46,397 nucleotides of DNA from assembly GCA_009691765.1 (NCBI GenBank), contig SIAO01000016.1, positions 1-46,397 of the forward strand, given 5' to 3'. Positions 15,305 to 24,312 of this stretch are shown in pieces; within the stretch, counting starts at the first letter, position 1, and the number at the start of each line of letters is the position of its first letter. The notes beneath the pieces were generated by a model. It made no database searches. It was not told where the DNA came from and saw nothing but the letters and a program-made list of their open reading frames with translations. The position numbers and the translations under genes are program-made. Origin of the DNA: Planctomycetota bacterium. GTDB taxonomy: Bacteria; Planctomycetota; GCA-002687715.

Positions 15305-16617
15305 GCAGCGTCTCCACAGACATCACCGAGCGCCGTCAGTGTCTCTTCCATGCTGCGCGGAGAACCGTGCTCTTGGCGCAGCAACGCCTCAAGACGCGGC
15401 CACGCTTGCAGTGCGCGATCGAGCTTCGCGTCAGTGCCGGGTTTGTAGGCGCCGATCGCAACCAAATCGCGAGAGTTTTCCCACGACGCCAACATGCCGC
15501 GTGCGGTACGTGCGGCCGCCAGATGTTCGGGCGACACCACTTTGTCCATGATGCGGGAAACGCTTTTCAACACATCCACGGCTGGGAACATGCCGCGCTG
15601 CGCAATGTCTCGCGACAGCACCACGTGCCCATCGAGCAAACCGCGCAGCGTGTCGGCCACGGGGTCATTCATGTCGTCGCCGTCCACGAGCACCGTGAAC
15701 AATCCAGTGATGCTGCCCTTGCGCGTACGCCCGAGGCGCTCCACGAGGCGGGGCATCAGCGCGAAGAACGAAGGCGGATAGCCCTTCACAGTCGGTGGTT
15801 CGCCGAGCGCAAGACCAGCTTCACGTGCGGCCGCGGCGAGACGGGTGACGGAATCAACCATCATCATCACGTCGTGGCCTTGATCGCGGAAATACTCCGC
15901 GACGGCTGCCGCAGTGAACGCAGCTTTGATGCGCAACAACGCTGGCATGTCGCTCGTGGCCACAATCACCACGGAGCGCGCCATGCCTTCCTTGCCAAGC
16001 GCCTCTTCAATGAAGTGGCCCACCTCGCGTCCGCGTTCACCAACAAGTGCGATGACGTTCACGCTTGAAAGCGTGGTGCGTGCGATGTCAGCAAGCAACG
16101 TGCTCTTGCCCACGCCGGAACCGGCAAAGATGCCCATGCGCTGGCCCCGGCCAAGCGTCAAGAAGCCATCGAGCACCGAAACACCCGTTGGCAGTGCACG
16201 ATCAATCGGCGCGCGCTCGAGCGGAGGCGGACCCGCGCGCATGAGAGGGATTTCTTCGGTCACCACGAGTGCTGGACCAGCATCCATCGGCTTGCCGAGC
16301 GCATCGAGGACACGACCCAGCATCGCATTGCAGCAACCGACGGTAGTCTTGCGACCGAGCGGTTCGACGCGCGCTCCTGGACGCAGGCCTTCCGCTTCAC
16401 CCAGCGGCAACAGCAATGTGGCGCCTTCGCGGAAGCCGCACACTTCGGCCAACAGTGGTTCACCACCTTCAATGATGATGCGGCACAAGTCGCCCATTGC
16501 GGCTGGCAAACCGCGGCATTCCAGCAACAGCCCCACCACTTGTGTCAGCACGCCCGCGCGAGTGCCCATGGGCACGCTGCGCACAACGCGTTCGCATTGC
16601 GCGAGGTCAGGAGGCAT
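15301..16617 (-). CDS. fliI: FliI, flagellar export ATPase
   Basis: The 438-residue protein matches FliI/SctN ATPases throughout. It has Walker A GSGVGKST at 166-173, the preceding GVSVLDGFLTLGRGQRMGIFA, the Walker B strand VMMMVDSVTRLA with the family's AAREAGLALGEPPT segment after it, and a C-terminal helical domain ending near LRQEHG. It powers unfolding and delivery of rod, hook and filament subunits at the cytoplasmic face of the export gate. ATG 16617 overlaps the end of fliH by 11 bases. Length is normal for the family. Confidence 0.95.
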   Translation of the reverse strand: MPPDLAQCERVVRSVPMGTRAGVLTQVVGLLLECRGLPAAMGDLCRIIIEGGEPLLAEVCGFREGATLLLPLGEAEGLRPGARVEPLGRKTTVGCCNAMLGRVLDALGKPMDAGPALVVTEEIPLMRAGPPPLERAPIDRALPTGVSVLDGFLTLGRGQRMGIFAGSGVGKSTLLADIARTTLSSVNVIALVGERGREVGHFIEEALGKEGMARSVVIVATSDMPALLRIKAAFTAAAVAEYFRDQGHDVMMMVDSVTRLAAAAREAGLALGEPPTVKGYPPSFFALMPRLVERLGRTRKGSITGLFTVLVDGDDMNDPVADTLRGLLDGHVVLSRDIAQRGMFPAVDVLKSVSRIMDKVVSPEHLAAARTARGMLASWENSRDLVAIGAYKPGTDAKLDRALQAWPRLEALLRQEHGSPRSMEETLTALGDVCGDAA

Positions 16618-17251
16618 GGACAGGCTCCCGGAGCAGACGCTCCTGCATCACGCGCAGACGTTGCGTCAAACTGCTCATGAACTCTGCGCCTTCGGCATGC
16701 ACTCGAAAACTACCTCGCGGCAAATCTGCATCGGGCACCAATTTCACTGTGGCTTCGGTGCAACTGGAGCAAAAGTCCTTCGGCAGGCGTGCCAAGTCGT
16801 CAGGATGACCCGCGAGCTGCACTTCGCCCGCCTGTTGCCCACCGAGCGCTTCTTCAAGAATGCGCCGCACCAGCGTGCGCACTTCGTGACTGTCGCGGGC
16901 CAGGACAGCACCCGTCAATTCCGTGATGGCGGCCACTGCGAGACGCCGCGCGAAATCTTCGGCGGCTTCCATTTCACGCTGCTGCTGGGCGCGCAAGTGA
17001 TCGACGGCAGCCGTGAGTGCTTGCGCCGCGGCATTCAATGAATCGGTGGAAGTCGTACGTTCCAAGGCACGCCCACGCTCGAACGCGTGCGCCTGCAACG
17101 CCTTCACTTCGCTCGCAGCGATGCCGACCCGCGCCGGTTCCGTGCCGCGCGGCGCAACGCCTTGAATCGGCGCCCTCGACGGCTCTGCAGCACACTCGGC
17201 TGTATACAAAGAAACCACGCCACGTGGCAGGCGTACGCGCTCAAGAGACAT
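16607..17251 (-). CDS. fliH: FliH, negative regulator/stator of FliI
   Basis: The protein lies between fliG and fliI, as fliH does elsewhere. A long helix (about residues 75-130, including DHLRAQQQREMEAAEDFARR) leads into a C-terminal domain with LVRRILEEALGG, VQLAGHPDDLARL and VKLVPDADLPRGSFRVHAEGAEFMSSL, typical of FliH/SctL. ATG 17251 is preferred over 17278 because GGAG lies a suitable distance upstream. FliH dimers bind FliI and tie it to the C-ring. It overlaps both neighbours by about 11 bases, which indicates tight coupling. Confidence 0.85.
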   Translation of the reverse strand: MSLERVRLPRGVVSLYTAECAAEPSRAPIQGVAPRGTEPARVGIAASEVKALQAHAFERGRALERTTSTDSLNAAAQALTAAVDHLRAQQQREMEAAEDFARRLAVAAITELTGAVLARDSHEVRTLVRRILEEALGGQQAGEVQLAGHPDDLARLPKDFCSSCTEATVKLVPDADLPRGSFRVHAEGAEFMSSLTQRLRVMQERLLREPVHAS

Positions 17252-18260
17252 ATGCAGCTCCACGCCCCTTCGAGACATTCACTTCGCCATTGTCGATCAG
17301 CTCACGCACCGTGGTGAGGATTGTCTTCTGTGCATCAACCACATCTGAGAGCGGCACCGAACCCAAGAGTTCGCGCTCTTCCAAAATCATGTCGCGCGTG
17401 CGCTGACTGGTCGCACCAAGCAATGCGTCGCGAATGGAGTCGTCGCTGCCTTTGAGAGCCAACGCCAAGACGCGGGTGTCGATGCCCGCAAGCACCTTTT
17501 GCATGGTGCGCTTGTCCAGCATGCCCAAGTCGTTCCAAGTGAACATGCACTCGCGAATGCGGGTCGAGAGGTCCGCGTCGTTCTCTTCCACGCGGCGGAG
17601 GATTTCCTTGTCGCCACCACCACGCGAAGCCACGAGAATCTCGGCAACGGTCTGCACGCGCGCCGTGTTGTTCATGGCTTGGCCTGCATCGCGCGGCAAA
17701 CCGCGCGTGCGCTCAGACATCTTCTCGGCCACCTGCTTCAACAAACGAGCAGAAGGGTCTTCCATGGCGGCCATGCGGCGCACCACTTCCGCTTGACGCT
17801 GTTCCGGGAGTTCGCGCAACACATCAGCGGCTTGATCCGCTTCGAGGTTGGCCAACACGAGGGCTTGCACTTGAATGTGTTCGTCCATGAGCAAGCGCGC
17901 GAGATCTGCAGCACGCAGTCCACGCAAACAACGCAGCGGATTACGGCTGCGCGATTCTTCATGAATGCGTGAGAGGCGCTTCTCGGCTTCGACTTTGTCG
18001 TAGAGCCGGTTCATGACCGCATCCAAGGTGCGGCCAACGCGCGAACGGAACACAACACCGCTCTGCGTCATCTGGCGCAATTCGTTCAGCGACTCGATCA
18101 CGACGCTTTCGTCGATGTCCGTGTCTTCCATTTCGACCATCGCTTGGCCGATGCGGTCCTGCTCTTCTGGCGTGAACACTGCCAAGACCTTGACGGCCCC
18201 GTCTTCACCGAGCACGGCTAACAGAACCGCGATTTTTTGAACACCGGTCAAATTGCTCAT
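17241..18260 (-). CDS. fliG: FliG, flagellar motor switch/rotor protein
   Basis: All three FliG domains are visible in 339 residues. The N-terminal MS-ring-binding part is MSNLTGVQKIAVLLAVLGEDGA. The middle domain has the usual EHPQ motif altered to EHIQ (LLMDEHIQVQALVLANL). The C-terminal torque helix is LALKGSDDSIRDALLGATSQRTRDMI, which keeps the charged residues that interact with the stator, and GEVNVSKG is close to the end. FliG converts stator ion flow into rotation and takes part in switching. It overlaps fliF by four bases upstream and fliH by eleven downstream. Confidence 0.95.
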   Translation of the reverse strand: MSNLTGVQKIAVLLAVLGEDGAVKVLAVFTPEEQDRIGQAMVEMEDTDIDESVVIESLNELRQMTQSGVVFRSRVGRTLDAVMNRLYDKVEAEKRLSRIHEESRSRNPLRCLRGLRAADLARLLMDEHIQVQALVLANLEADQAADVLRELPEQRQAEVVRRMAAMEDPSARLLKQVAEKMSERTRGLPRDAGQAMNNTARVQTVAEILVASRGGGDKEILRRVEENDADLSTRIRECMFTWNDLGMLDKRTMQKVLAGIDTRVLALALKGSDDSIRDALLGATSQRTRDMILEERELLGSVPLSDVVDAQKTILTTVRELIDNGEVNVSKGRGAAYVS

Positions 18261-19762
18261 CGCTTACCCGCCGGCTCATAGAGCCAGTTCCTCATAACTT
18301 TGGCCACGGTGTCTACATCTTCATCCACGAGACGCCGCAAATCGGCGCGAGGATCAACCTTGGCTTCTGCAGCCATACGCACTTCCGCAGCGTGGGCCGT
18401 CGGTGTGAGTGCCGCAGCAAGATGGCGCCGTGCGCGACGCACCGACAAGACCATCCAACCGACCAAGAGAATTGCTACAAACGCCGTGACGCCCCAGCGC
18501 AACCACTCTTGCAATGAGAGCGTTGTGCCTGGCTCGATCTCCACGGGCGCTTCAATCTTCATGGGGAGCGCGAAGGGCACATAGGCCACTTCGAGCGTGT
18601 CGCCACGACGCACATCGAAACCAACCGCACCTTTCACCACACCCGACAAGGCCTCGCCGCGGTCCTTCATGGACTCGTCGAGCACCATGCCAATGGTGAG
18701 GCGGCGGATTTCTCCCGACTCGCGCACCGTAGTGATGTCGCTGCGACCGTAGTCGTAACGCGCCTGTAGGTCTTCAGTGGAAGTGTCACTGCCGCTGCCA
18801 GACTGTGAAGTTCCAGATTGCACTGCAACAGTGCTGGGTTGACCCTTAGCAGCACCGCCGGCGCCACTCGCGCCGCGTGTTGAGCTCTGCGTGCGCTGCG
18901 TCTCGCTGACAACAACGCGACTTTCGGGGTCCACGGTGTGGCGCACTTCTTCACTCTTCTCGAGGTCGAGGTCGGCATCCACGCGCACTACGGCCTTGCC
19001 CGGCCCGAGCACTTGGACCAAGGCGGATTCCGCTTTCTCTTGCAGGTGCATTTCTTCTTCACGCGCTCGCACAGCACGGCTGGCCATGCCGCGATCCGCA
19101 CCTGAAGTGCGCGAAAGCAATGAACCGCGGAAATCACTGACCACCACGTTCTCAGGGTCAAGGGATTCCACTGCGTGCGCCACCATCTGGATCACGCTTT
19201 CTACTTCGCCCACTGTCATCATGCGCCCGGGTTTGGTTTGCACCATCACCGAGGCTTTAGCGGGCTTGCTGTCTTGACGGTTCCAGCTTTTCACCGCTGG
19301 AGTGATGTGCACGAGGGCCTTCTCGACGTTTTCGAAACGCTCGAGCGACAGAGCCAGTTGTTCTTCCTGCGCCACACGCAGCTTCAGCTTCAACTGTGCT
19401 TCGCTCATGCCGAAGGGCGTTGCTTCCAGACCCTTGTAGCCGCGCCCAGAATCGGAAGAGAGCAAGTCGTTCTTGACGACAAGAGCTTGCACTTCAGACA
19501 TGGAATCAGCGGGCACGAGCACCGTGCGCCCGTCATCTTCGAGTTTGAAGGGAATCGCGGCCTCCTCGAGGCGTGCGAGCAGCTTCTGCGCTTCGGCACG
19601 ATCGACCTGAGCCGCAATCACGCGCCAGTCGGGTGCGCTGCCTACGATGGCCAGCACAACCACTGCGCCTGCAAGGAGCAGTCCGAAACCCATGCCGGCG
19701 ACTTTTTGGCCGAGCGGCATAGCGTTCCATATGTTCTTGAATTGTGTGATGAGTTCTTTCAT
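18257..19762 (-). CDS. fliF: FliF, MS-ring protein
   Basis: The 501-residue protein opens with a cytoplasmic segment and membrane helix (MGFGLLLAGAVVVLAIVG). Ring-building motifs then follow, including KSWNRQDSKPAKASVMVQTKPGR-type sequence, SVIQMVAHAVESLDPENVVVSDFRG and RYDYGRSDI. A second membrane helix (WGVTAFVAILLVGWMVLSV) lies before a short cytoplasmic tail that binds FliG. The tail ends VAKVMRNWLYEPAGKR. FliF forms the base of the motor around the export gate. It is slightly shorter than the enterobacterial protein but complete. A 25-base gap separates it from fliE. Confidence 0.95.
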   Translation of the reverse strand: MKELITQFKNIWNAMPLGQKVAGMGFGLLLAGAVVVLAIVGSAPDWRVIAAQVDRAEAQKLLARLEEAAIPFKLEDDGRTVLVPADSMSEVQALVVKNDLLSSDSGRGYKGLEATPFGMSEAQLKLKLRVAQEEQLALSLERFENVEKALVHITPAVKSWNRQDSKPAKASVMVQTKPGRMMTVGEVESVIQMVAHAVESLDPENVVVSDFRGSLLSRTSGADRGMASRAVRAREEEMHLQEKAESALVQVLGPGKAVVRVDADLDLEKSEEVRHTVDPESRVVVSETQRTQSSTRGASGAGGAAKGQPSTVAVQSGTSQSGSGSDTSTEDLQARYDYGRSDITTVRESGEIRRLTIGMVLDESMKDRGEALSGVVKGAVGFDVRRGDTLEVAYVPFALPMKIEAPVEIEPGTTLSLQEWLRWGVTAFVAILLVGWMVLSVRRARRHLAAALTPTAHAAEVRMAAEAKVDPRADLRRLVDEDVDTVAKVMRNWLYEPAGKR

Positions 19763-19787
19763 AGATTATCCAAGGCTTGCGCCTTCC

Positions 19788-20099
19788 TCACACCTGCATC
19801 CGCATCACTTCCTGGTATGAATCCAGGAGTTTGTTCCGCACCTCGAGCATCATCCTGAAGCTCAAGTCCGCCTTGTTGAGGGCAATAATCACGTCGTGCG
19901 CGTCCTGTGTCTTCCCCGCGAGGAAGTCTTTCATGGACACGTCTGAAGTTTTTTGTGACTGATCGGCCTCTTTCACGAGGTCCGTCAGCAAATCGCTAAA
20001 ACCTTTGCCGCCTGCAGCGCCTGCAGCAGGCTTCGCTAGGGGCGATTCCTGCGCCGCAGAGCGCAACACAAAAGGATCAATAGGTGTCATGCCGGTCAT
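19788..20099 (-). CDS. fliE: FliE, MS-ring/rod adaptor
   Basis: This 103-residue protein has the FliE C-terminal helices: TQDAHDVIIALNKADLSFRMMLEVRNKLLDSYQEVMRMQV, where the LSFRMMLEVRNKL and YQEVMRM segments are diagnostic. The N-terminus is variable. FliE plugs the junction between the MS ring and the proximal rod and is exported early. It sits between flgC and fliF, the common order flgB-flgC-fliE-fliF. Confidence 0.92.
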   Translation of the reverse strand: MTGMTPIDPFVLRSAAQESPLAKPAAGAAGGKGFSDLLTDLVKEADQSQKTSDVSMKDFLAGKTQDAHDVIIALNKADLSFRMMLEVRNKLLDSYQEVMRMQV

Positions 20100-20107
20100 G
20101 GCTTAGG

Positions 20108-20521
20108 TCACCTCCCGAGGTCCAGCGCCTTCTCGGCCATGCGCACTTGCACTTGCATGGCTTCAAGGTTGGCTTCATAAGCACGCGCTGATTGCATCAA
20201 ATCCACCATTTCAAAGGCGGTGTTCACATTCGGCAAGGTCACCATGCCGTTGGCGTCGGCATCGGCGTGCCCAGGGCGATACTGGCGCACCATCGGAGTG
20301 TTGTTGTCCTCCACCACTTCCGCTACCTGCACTCCGCCTGCGAGCGCGCCATCGAGGACGGACTCGAACACCACTTCTTTGCGGCGGTATGGCGTTCCGT
20401 CGCCGCGGTTGGTCACCGAGGCTTGTGCGAGGTTTTGTGCGATCAGACCCATGCGAGTGCGTTCTGCGCGCAATGCGCTGGCACTCACCGAAAGTCCCTG
20501 AAAGATGTTGTTGATGTCCAT
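20108..20521 (-). CDS. flgC: FlgC, proximal rod protein
   Basis: The protein (137 residues) has the rod/hook family N-terminus (FQGLSVSASALRAERTRMGLIAQNLAQAS, followed by TPYRRKEVVFES). Its C-terminus is VNTAFEMVDLMQSARAYEANLEAMQVQVRMAEKALDLGR, the standard FlgC ending. It polymerises in the periplasm with FlgB and FlgF/G to form the drive shaft. Eight bases separate it from fliE, and 26 bases separate it from flgB upstream. Confidence 0.95.
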   Translation of the reverse strand: MDINNIFQGLSVSASALRAERTRMGLIAQNLAQASVTNRGDGTPYRRKEVVFESVLDGALAGGVQVAEVVEDNNTPMVRQYRPGHADADANGMVTLPNVNTAFEMVDLMQSARAYEANLEAMQVQVRMAEKALDLGR

Positions 20522-20547
20522 GGAGTATTTATGTCCTCAGCGCAGCA

Positions 20548-20871
20548 TCACTGCCCGCGCCCGCTGATGGCGCTGCGCACAAGGCGCATCCGCTGTCCCA
20601 GTGTCATCAGAACCACGTCGTACGCGACTTGGTTCTTTTTCATTTCCGCAGATTCGAGTTCCATCATGACCGTGTTGCCGTCTTCGCGTGGTGCAACACC
20701 TTCGCGCTCTTCCTCCACGGCCCTGCCCAACTCAGCGTCAAAGCGGACTTGCTTCGACTTGTAGCCAGGCGTGGACACGTTGGCGATGTTCGCACCGATC
20801 ACCCGATGCCGAGTGGCCGCGGTGTCCAGCGCCGTTTGCAAAACCCTTCCAATGTCGCCAAGACTGTCCAT
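20548..20871 (-). CDS. flgB: FlgB, proximal rod protein
   Basis: At 107 residues it is a normal to slightly short FlgB. Diagnostic parts are LDTAATRHRVIGANIANVSTPGYKSKQVRFDAEL near the N-terminus and MKKNQVAYDVVLMTLGQRMRLVRSAI near the end. It is the first rod subunit placed on the MS ring/FliE. Only 11 bases separate it from the stop of the upstream response regulator, so it is likely co-transcribed with the flgS/flgR-like genes rather than having its own promoter. Confidence 0.93.
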   Translation of the reverse strand: MDSLGDIGRVLQTALDTAATRHRVIGANIANVSTPGYKSKQVRFDAELGRAVEEEREGVAPREDGNTVMMELESAEMKKNQVAYDVVLMTLGQRMRLVRSAISGRGQ

Positions 20872-20882
20872 GGGAACTCCTT

Positions 20883-22268
20883 TCAGACCTCTGCCGCCAC
20901 GGTCAGACCGAGGTTGCGCCAGAGGCGAAATTTGTTGCTGAGCGTCCGTGTAGTGACGCCGAGAATGCGCGCTGCCGCTGTGCGATCACCCCGAGTGTGC
21001 TCGAGGGTTTTCAAGATCTGACGACGCTCGAGATCGTCGAGCGATGGCAACGCGACTTCAACGGCGGCCGTTGCGGCTGCAACGTTCGAGGCTGCGGTGG
21101 CACAACCCAAGTCGATCGCAGAAATCCGCGTTCCCTGCGCGATCAACACAGCGCGCTGCACGCTGTTGGCCAACTCACGCACATTGCCAGGCCACTCTGC
21201 AGTCGCCATGGCTTGCAACGCGTCCACCGTGAACTCGCGAGCCACTGAACCATGCTGGCGTGCAAAGCGCGTAAGGAAATGACGCGCCAATGCGGGAATG
21301 TCCTCGCGACGCTCGCGCAAGGGCGGGAGCATCACGGGAACCACATTCAAGCGATAGAAAAGATCCTCACGGAAACGGCCACGAGCGATGGCGCCTTCGA
21401 GATCGCGATTGGTAGCTGCCACCACGCGCGCATTGGCCTCAATGGTCTGCGTGCCACCGACGCGCTCAAACTCGCGCGTCTCGAGAACGCGCAGCAGCTT
21501 GGCTTGAACTTCCGCCGGCAAATCTCCGATTTCATCGAGGAACAGCGTGCCGCCGTTCGCAAGTTCGAAACGGCCTTGGCGACGCGCGGTAGCGCCGGTG
21601 AAGGCCCCTTTCTCATGACCGAAGAGTTCGCTCGTAAGCAAGCTCTCGGTGAGTGCGGCGCAATTGACGCGAATCAGCGGGCCTTGAGCACGCGCACTGC
21701 GGCGGTGCAACAGTTCCGCGATCACTTCTTTGCCAGTGCCGCTTTCGCCACGCACCAACACCGTGGCGTCCGTAGAAGCAACACGTTCTGCCAACGCAAG
21801 TGCTTGGATGAAACGCGGATTCCGGCCAACGATTTCAGGACGCACAGGAACGCTGCGCTCGGTGAGCGATGCCTTAAGCGCGCGGTTCTCTTGCACGAGG
21901 CGGCGATGCGTTTCGCAGCGACCCAACACGACTTCGATCTGCTCCGGAGATGTCGGCTTCAGCAAGAAATCGTCAGCGCCCGCGCGCATGGCCTCGACAG
22001 CAGTGGCCACGGTGCCAAATGCCGTCAGCACAACGACCGAAGTCTCGGGACTGCGCTCACGAGCTGCGCGCAGCACCGCCAATCCATCTGCTTGCGGCAA
22101 GCGCAAGTCGGTGAGCACGAGACGAAACTCGCCGGCGGCGAGAATGCGCGTAGCTTCTTCAGCACTGCCGGCTTCGCTGGTAGTCCAGCCGGATGTACGC
22201 AGTGTCTCCACGAGGAATTCGCGGGAGAGCGCATCATCATCAATGACTAAGGCTGTACGCGGGTTCAT
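20883..22268 (-). CDS. Sigma-54-dependent response regulator, FlgR/NtrC type
   Basis: Three domains are present in 461 residues. The receiver has intact acidic pocket D10-D12, phosphorylatable D54 (VLTDLRLPQ) and K104 (LLKP). The AAA+ domain has Walker A GESGTGKE at 174-181, the sigma-54 contact loop GAFTGA at 221-226, and [14 protein letters not shown] Fis-type helix-turn-helix closes the protein ([25 protein letters not shown]). It should activate sigma-54 promoters when phosphorylated by the kinase encoded just upstream, with which it overlaps by four bases. Its place between that kinase and flgB argues that it regulates flagellar genes, as FlgR does in Campylobacter and relatives. Confidence 0.9.
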   Translation of the reverse strand: MNPRTALVIDDDALSREFLVETLRTSGWTTSEAGSAEEATRILAAGEFRLVLTDLRLPQADGLAVLRAARERSPETSVVVLTAFGTVATAVEAMRAGADDFLLKPTSPEQIEVVLGRCETHRRLVQENRALKASLTERSVPVRPEIVGRNPRFIQALALAERVASTDATVLVRGESGTGKEVIAELLHRRSARAQGPLIRVNCAALTESLLTSELFGHEKGAFTGATARRQGRFELANGGTLFLDEIGDLPAEVQAKLLRVLETREFERVGGTQTIEANARVVAATNRDLEGAIARGRFREDLFYRLNVVPVMLPPLRERREDIPALARHFLTRFARQHGSVAREFTVDALQAMATAEWPGNVRELANSVQRAVLIAQGTRISAIDLGCATAASNVAAATAAVEVALPSLDDLERRQILKTLEHTRGDRTAAARILGVTTRTLSNKFRLWRNLGLTVAAEV

Positions 22269-23521
22269 GCAGCTCCCGCCACTGCCAACGCAGGCAGCAT
22301 GATTTCGAAACGCGCGCCGCCGAGAGGCGCCGTGCTCACGTTGATTTCGCCACCATCCACTTCCACGAAACGACGAGCGAGAGCGAGCCCCAAGCCTGTG
22401 CCACCTGCCTTGCTGGTCGAGAACGGGCGGAACAAACGCGCGCGCATGCTGGGTGCGACGCCGGGACCATTGTCATCCACTTGCAACAGCACTCGTCCGT
22501 CCATGCAGCGCACCGCGACCTCGACGCGCCCACTGTTGCCCGTCGCTTCCATGGCGTTACGCACCAAGTTGTTCAAAGCCAGTTTCAGACGCAAGCGATC
22601 GGCATGCACGCACACACCACGGGGTGCTTGTGCGAAGGCCAGAACCACACCGGAACCACTGCTGCGCAAGGCTTCTCGCGCATCATGCTGCACTTCGTCG
22701 AGCACGGCGTTCAATTCAAGACGCTCTGGATGCCCAGACCCCGGTCGCGCCCAAAGCAGGAGATTGGCGATGATGCCATCCACTTCGGCAGTGCCACGGC
22801 GAATGCGGTCGCAATAGCGATGCAGCAACTCGCGAGTGGGCGTTCCGTCTGTGAGCTGACGCTGCATCAATGCGGCGAAACCCTGTACTGCGCTCAAGGG
22901 ATTGCGGATTTCGTGCGCGATGCCAGCGGCCATTTCACCCATGGCGGCCAAGGTGTCGAGACGCGTAACTTGCGAACGCAAGTGACGCACCTCCGTGCGA
23001 TCCGTGAGGATCTCGAGCCATCCGCCTGTAGGCAGTTCTTCCACCGTGCCCACAAGCGTGCGCTGCGACCCATCGAGGCAAGACACAGTGCGTTCTTGTT
23101 CGGAATGCGCGACCAAGGGTTCGCGACCAAGCAGCAAGATTGCAGCACCGTCGCGACCACGGAAAGAGCGCACATCGCGGCCCACGAGTTCCACTGCGTC
23201 GCGGCCCAACATGCGTTCTGCTGCGCGGTTCAAACGCTGCACACTCAAATCAGCAGCGCAAGCCACCACGCCGCAGGGAATGCCATTGAAGATGGCCCCC
23301 AGCTCCGCGTTTTCACGGTCTAGGCCGGCCACTTGCGCAACGAGGCTGCGGTTGGCGTCCTTCAGGCTGCTGTCCACGCCGCGCGAGCTGGATTCCAAAC
23401 GCGCATAGACGCTTTCAAGGCTGCGCGCAGCTTCCGTGAACGCACGGAAACCAGATTCGAGTTCCACGCGATTGTCTTCACGCACGACGGTGTCGCGCAA
23501 GAGTGTGTCGGTCGCGCTCAT
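22265..23521 (-). CDS. FlgS-like soluble PAS histidine kinase
   Basis: There is no membrane segment, so the 418-residue kinase is cytoplasmic like FlgS. The order is a coiled-coil lead (20-75), a PAS domain (about 74-178; AIFNGIPCGVVACAADLSVQRLN), a HisKA dimerisation helix with H203 (AGIAHEIRNPLSAVQG), and a HATPase domain with N-box LALNNLVRNAMEATG, G1 VDDNGPGV and G2 GGTGLGLALARRFVE. ATG 23521 is preferred: it shares one base with the stop of the preceding gene (TGATG); the frame is open to 23605. It probably senses assembly state and phosphorylates the adjacent regulator. The signal may be relayed by the TPR proteins encoded just upstream, but that is inference. Confidence 0.88.
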   Translation of the reverse strand: MSATDTLLRDTVVREDNRVELESGFRAFTEAARSLESVYARLESSSRGVDSSLKDANRSLVAQVAGLDRENAELGAIFNGIPCGVVACAADLSVQRLNRAAERMLGRDAVELVGRDVRSFRGRDGAAILLLGREPLVAHSEQERTVSCLDGSQRTLVGTVEELPTGGWLEILTDRTEVRHLRSQVTRLDTLAAMGEMAAGIAHEIRNPLSAVQGFAALMQRQLTDGTPTRELLHRYCDRIRRGTAEVDGIIANLLLWARPGSGHPERLELNAVLDEVQHDAREALRSSGSGVVLAFAQAPRGVCVHADRLRLKLALNNLVRNAMEATGNSGRVEVAVRCMDGRVLLQVDDNGPGVAPSMRARLFRPFSTSKAGGTGLGLALARRFVEVDGGEINVSTAPLGGARFEIMLPALAVAGAA

Positions 23522-24312
23522 CACTTGAGTCCCCGAGGTGCCGCTGGCACCGCTCCCAACACCGAACGCACGCTGCTCTTCTGACCACCGAAGCGCAGCA
23601 TCCAACGTGCGAGATCACCCCACGGACCCGTAGGCTCCGCAGCCGATGTTTTTTCGTAAAGCGCCTGGGCCTCACTCCAGCGCTCGAGGCGCTCGAGGCA
23701 GCGAGCCATGAGGCACGACGCTTCTGGTGAGCGCTTCTCAGTCGGCACCAGATTGAAGGCATTCATGGCACCAGCCCAATCCTTGGACATGTACAGCGCA
23801 CGGCCGAGAGCCAAGGGATCGCTGCTTTGCACCACAGCGGCAAGCGTTCCCGACATGCTCGCTGGCGGTACAGGAATTTCCAAACTGATGCTTGCTGCGG
23901 CTTTCGCCAAAGCTGTGCCGCTGCGCGCTCGAGACAACCCATCAGGCAGACCCTGATGCATGCGCCGCGCTTCAGCGATTTTCAGTTCGGCGCGCAACTC
24001 TTCGAGCAAACGTGTCTCGTCAGCGATCGTGGCCTCCGTAGCCGGAACCACACTCTTCTCACGCAGCGCCTGCGGCAGGTCCACCAGAATCCCGCGAGTC
24101 AATGCGCCAGCAAGAGTTTCCAAAAGGCGCAACTCGTCACCACATTCGGCAAGCCTGGCGTTGATGGCTTCCACGCGACCAGCATCTGCGCTTGCGAGCA
24201 AGGTGCCGATGTCCGCGAACACTTCACGCAGTGTGGGCAGAAGGTCAGGAGCGCGTCCGGTTTGAGCCGCGAGCGCTGCCGTCAGAAACACTGTGCACAG
24301 CAGCGTTTTCAT
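23521..24312 (-). CDS. Secreted TPR-like protein upstream of flagellar kinase
   Basis: A signal peptide (MKTLLCTVFLTAALAAQTG) leads into a mostly helical 263-residue protein. The last 100 residues contain TPR-like pairs (PLALGRALYMSKDWAGAMNAFNLV, EASCLMARCLERLERWSEAQALYEKT); the centre is a long helix rich in E and R. No enzyme motif is visible. It overlaps the STN-TPR gene upstream by four bases (ATGA) and the kinase gene downstream by one base. It is thus in the same operon as flagellar genes and is a candidate periplasmic partner of the rod or motor. Confidence 0.7.
   Translation of the reverse strand: MKTLLCTVFLTAALAAQTGRAPDLLPTLREVFADIGTLLASADAGRVEAINARLAECGDELRLLETLAGALTRGILVDLPQALREKSVVPATEATIADETRLLEELRAELKIAEARRMHQGLPDGLSRARSGTALAKAAASISLEIPVPPASMSGTLAAVVQSSDPLALGRALYMSKDWAGAMNAFNLVPTEKRSPEASCLMARCLERLERWSEAQALYEKTSAAEPTGPWGDLARWMLRFGGQKSSVRSVLGAVPAAPRGLK

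Noticed and set aside
15914..17041. 375-codon open frame antisense to fliI and fliH
   Set aside because: Low-complexity Ser/Pro/Arg product opposite the conserved ATPase core; a shadow of the real genes.
20883..20940. GG-N10-GC spacing (minus strand) at the end of the flgR-like gene, possible sigma-54 promoter for flgB
   Set aside because: The -12 element is GTGGC instead of TTGCA and the -24 element is poor. The 11-base gap between the genes favours co-transcription.
21252..22250. 332-codon open frame antisense to the FlgR-like regulator
   Set aside because: The regulator is complete and well conserved on the minus strand. The antisense product has no recognisable domain and GC-rich codon structure explains the open frame.
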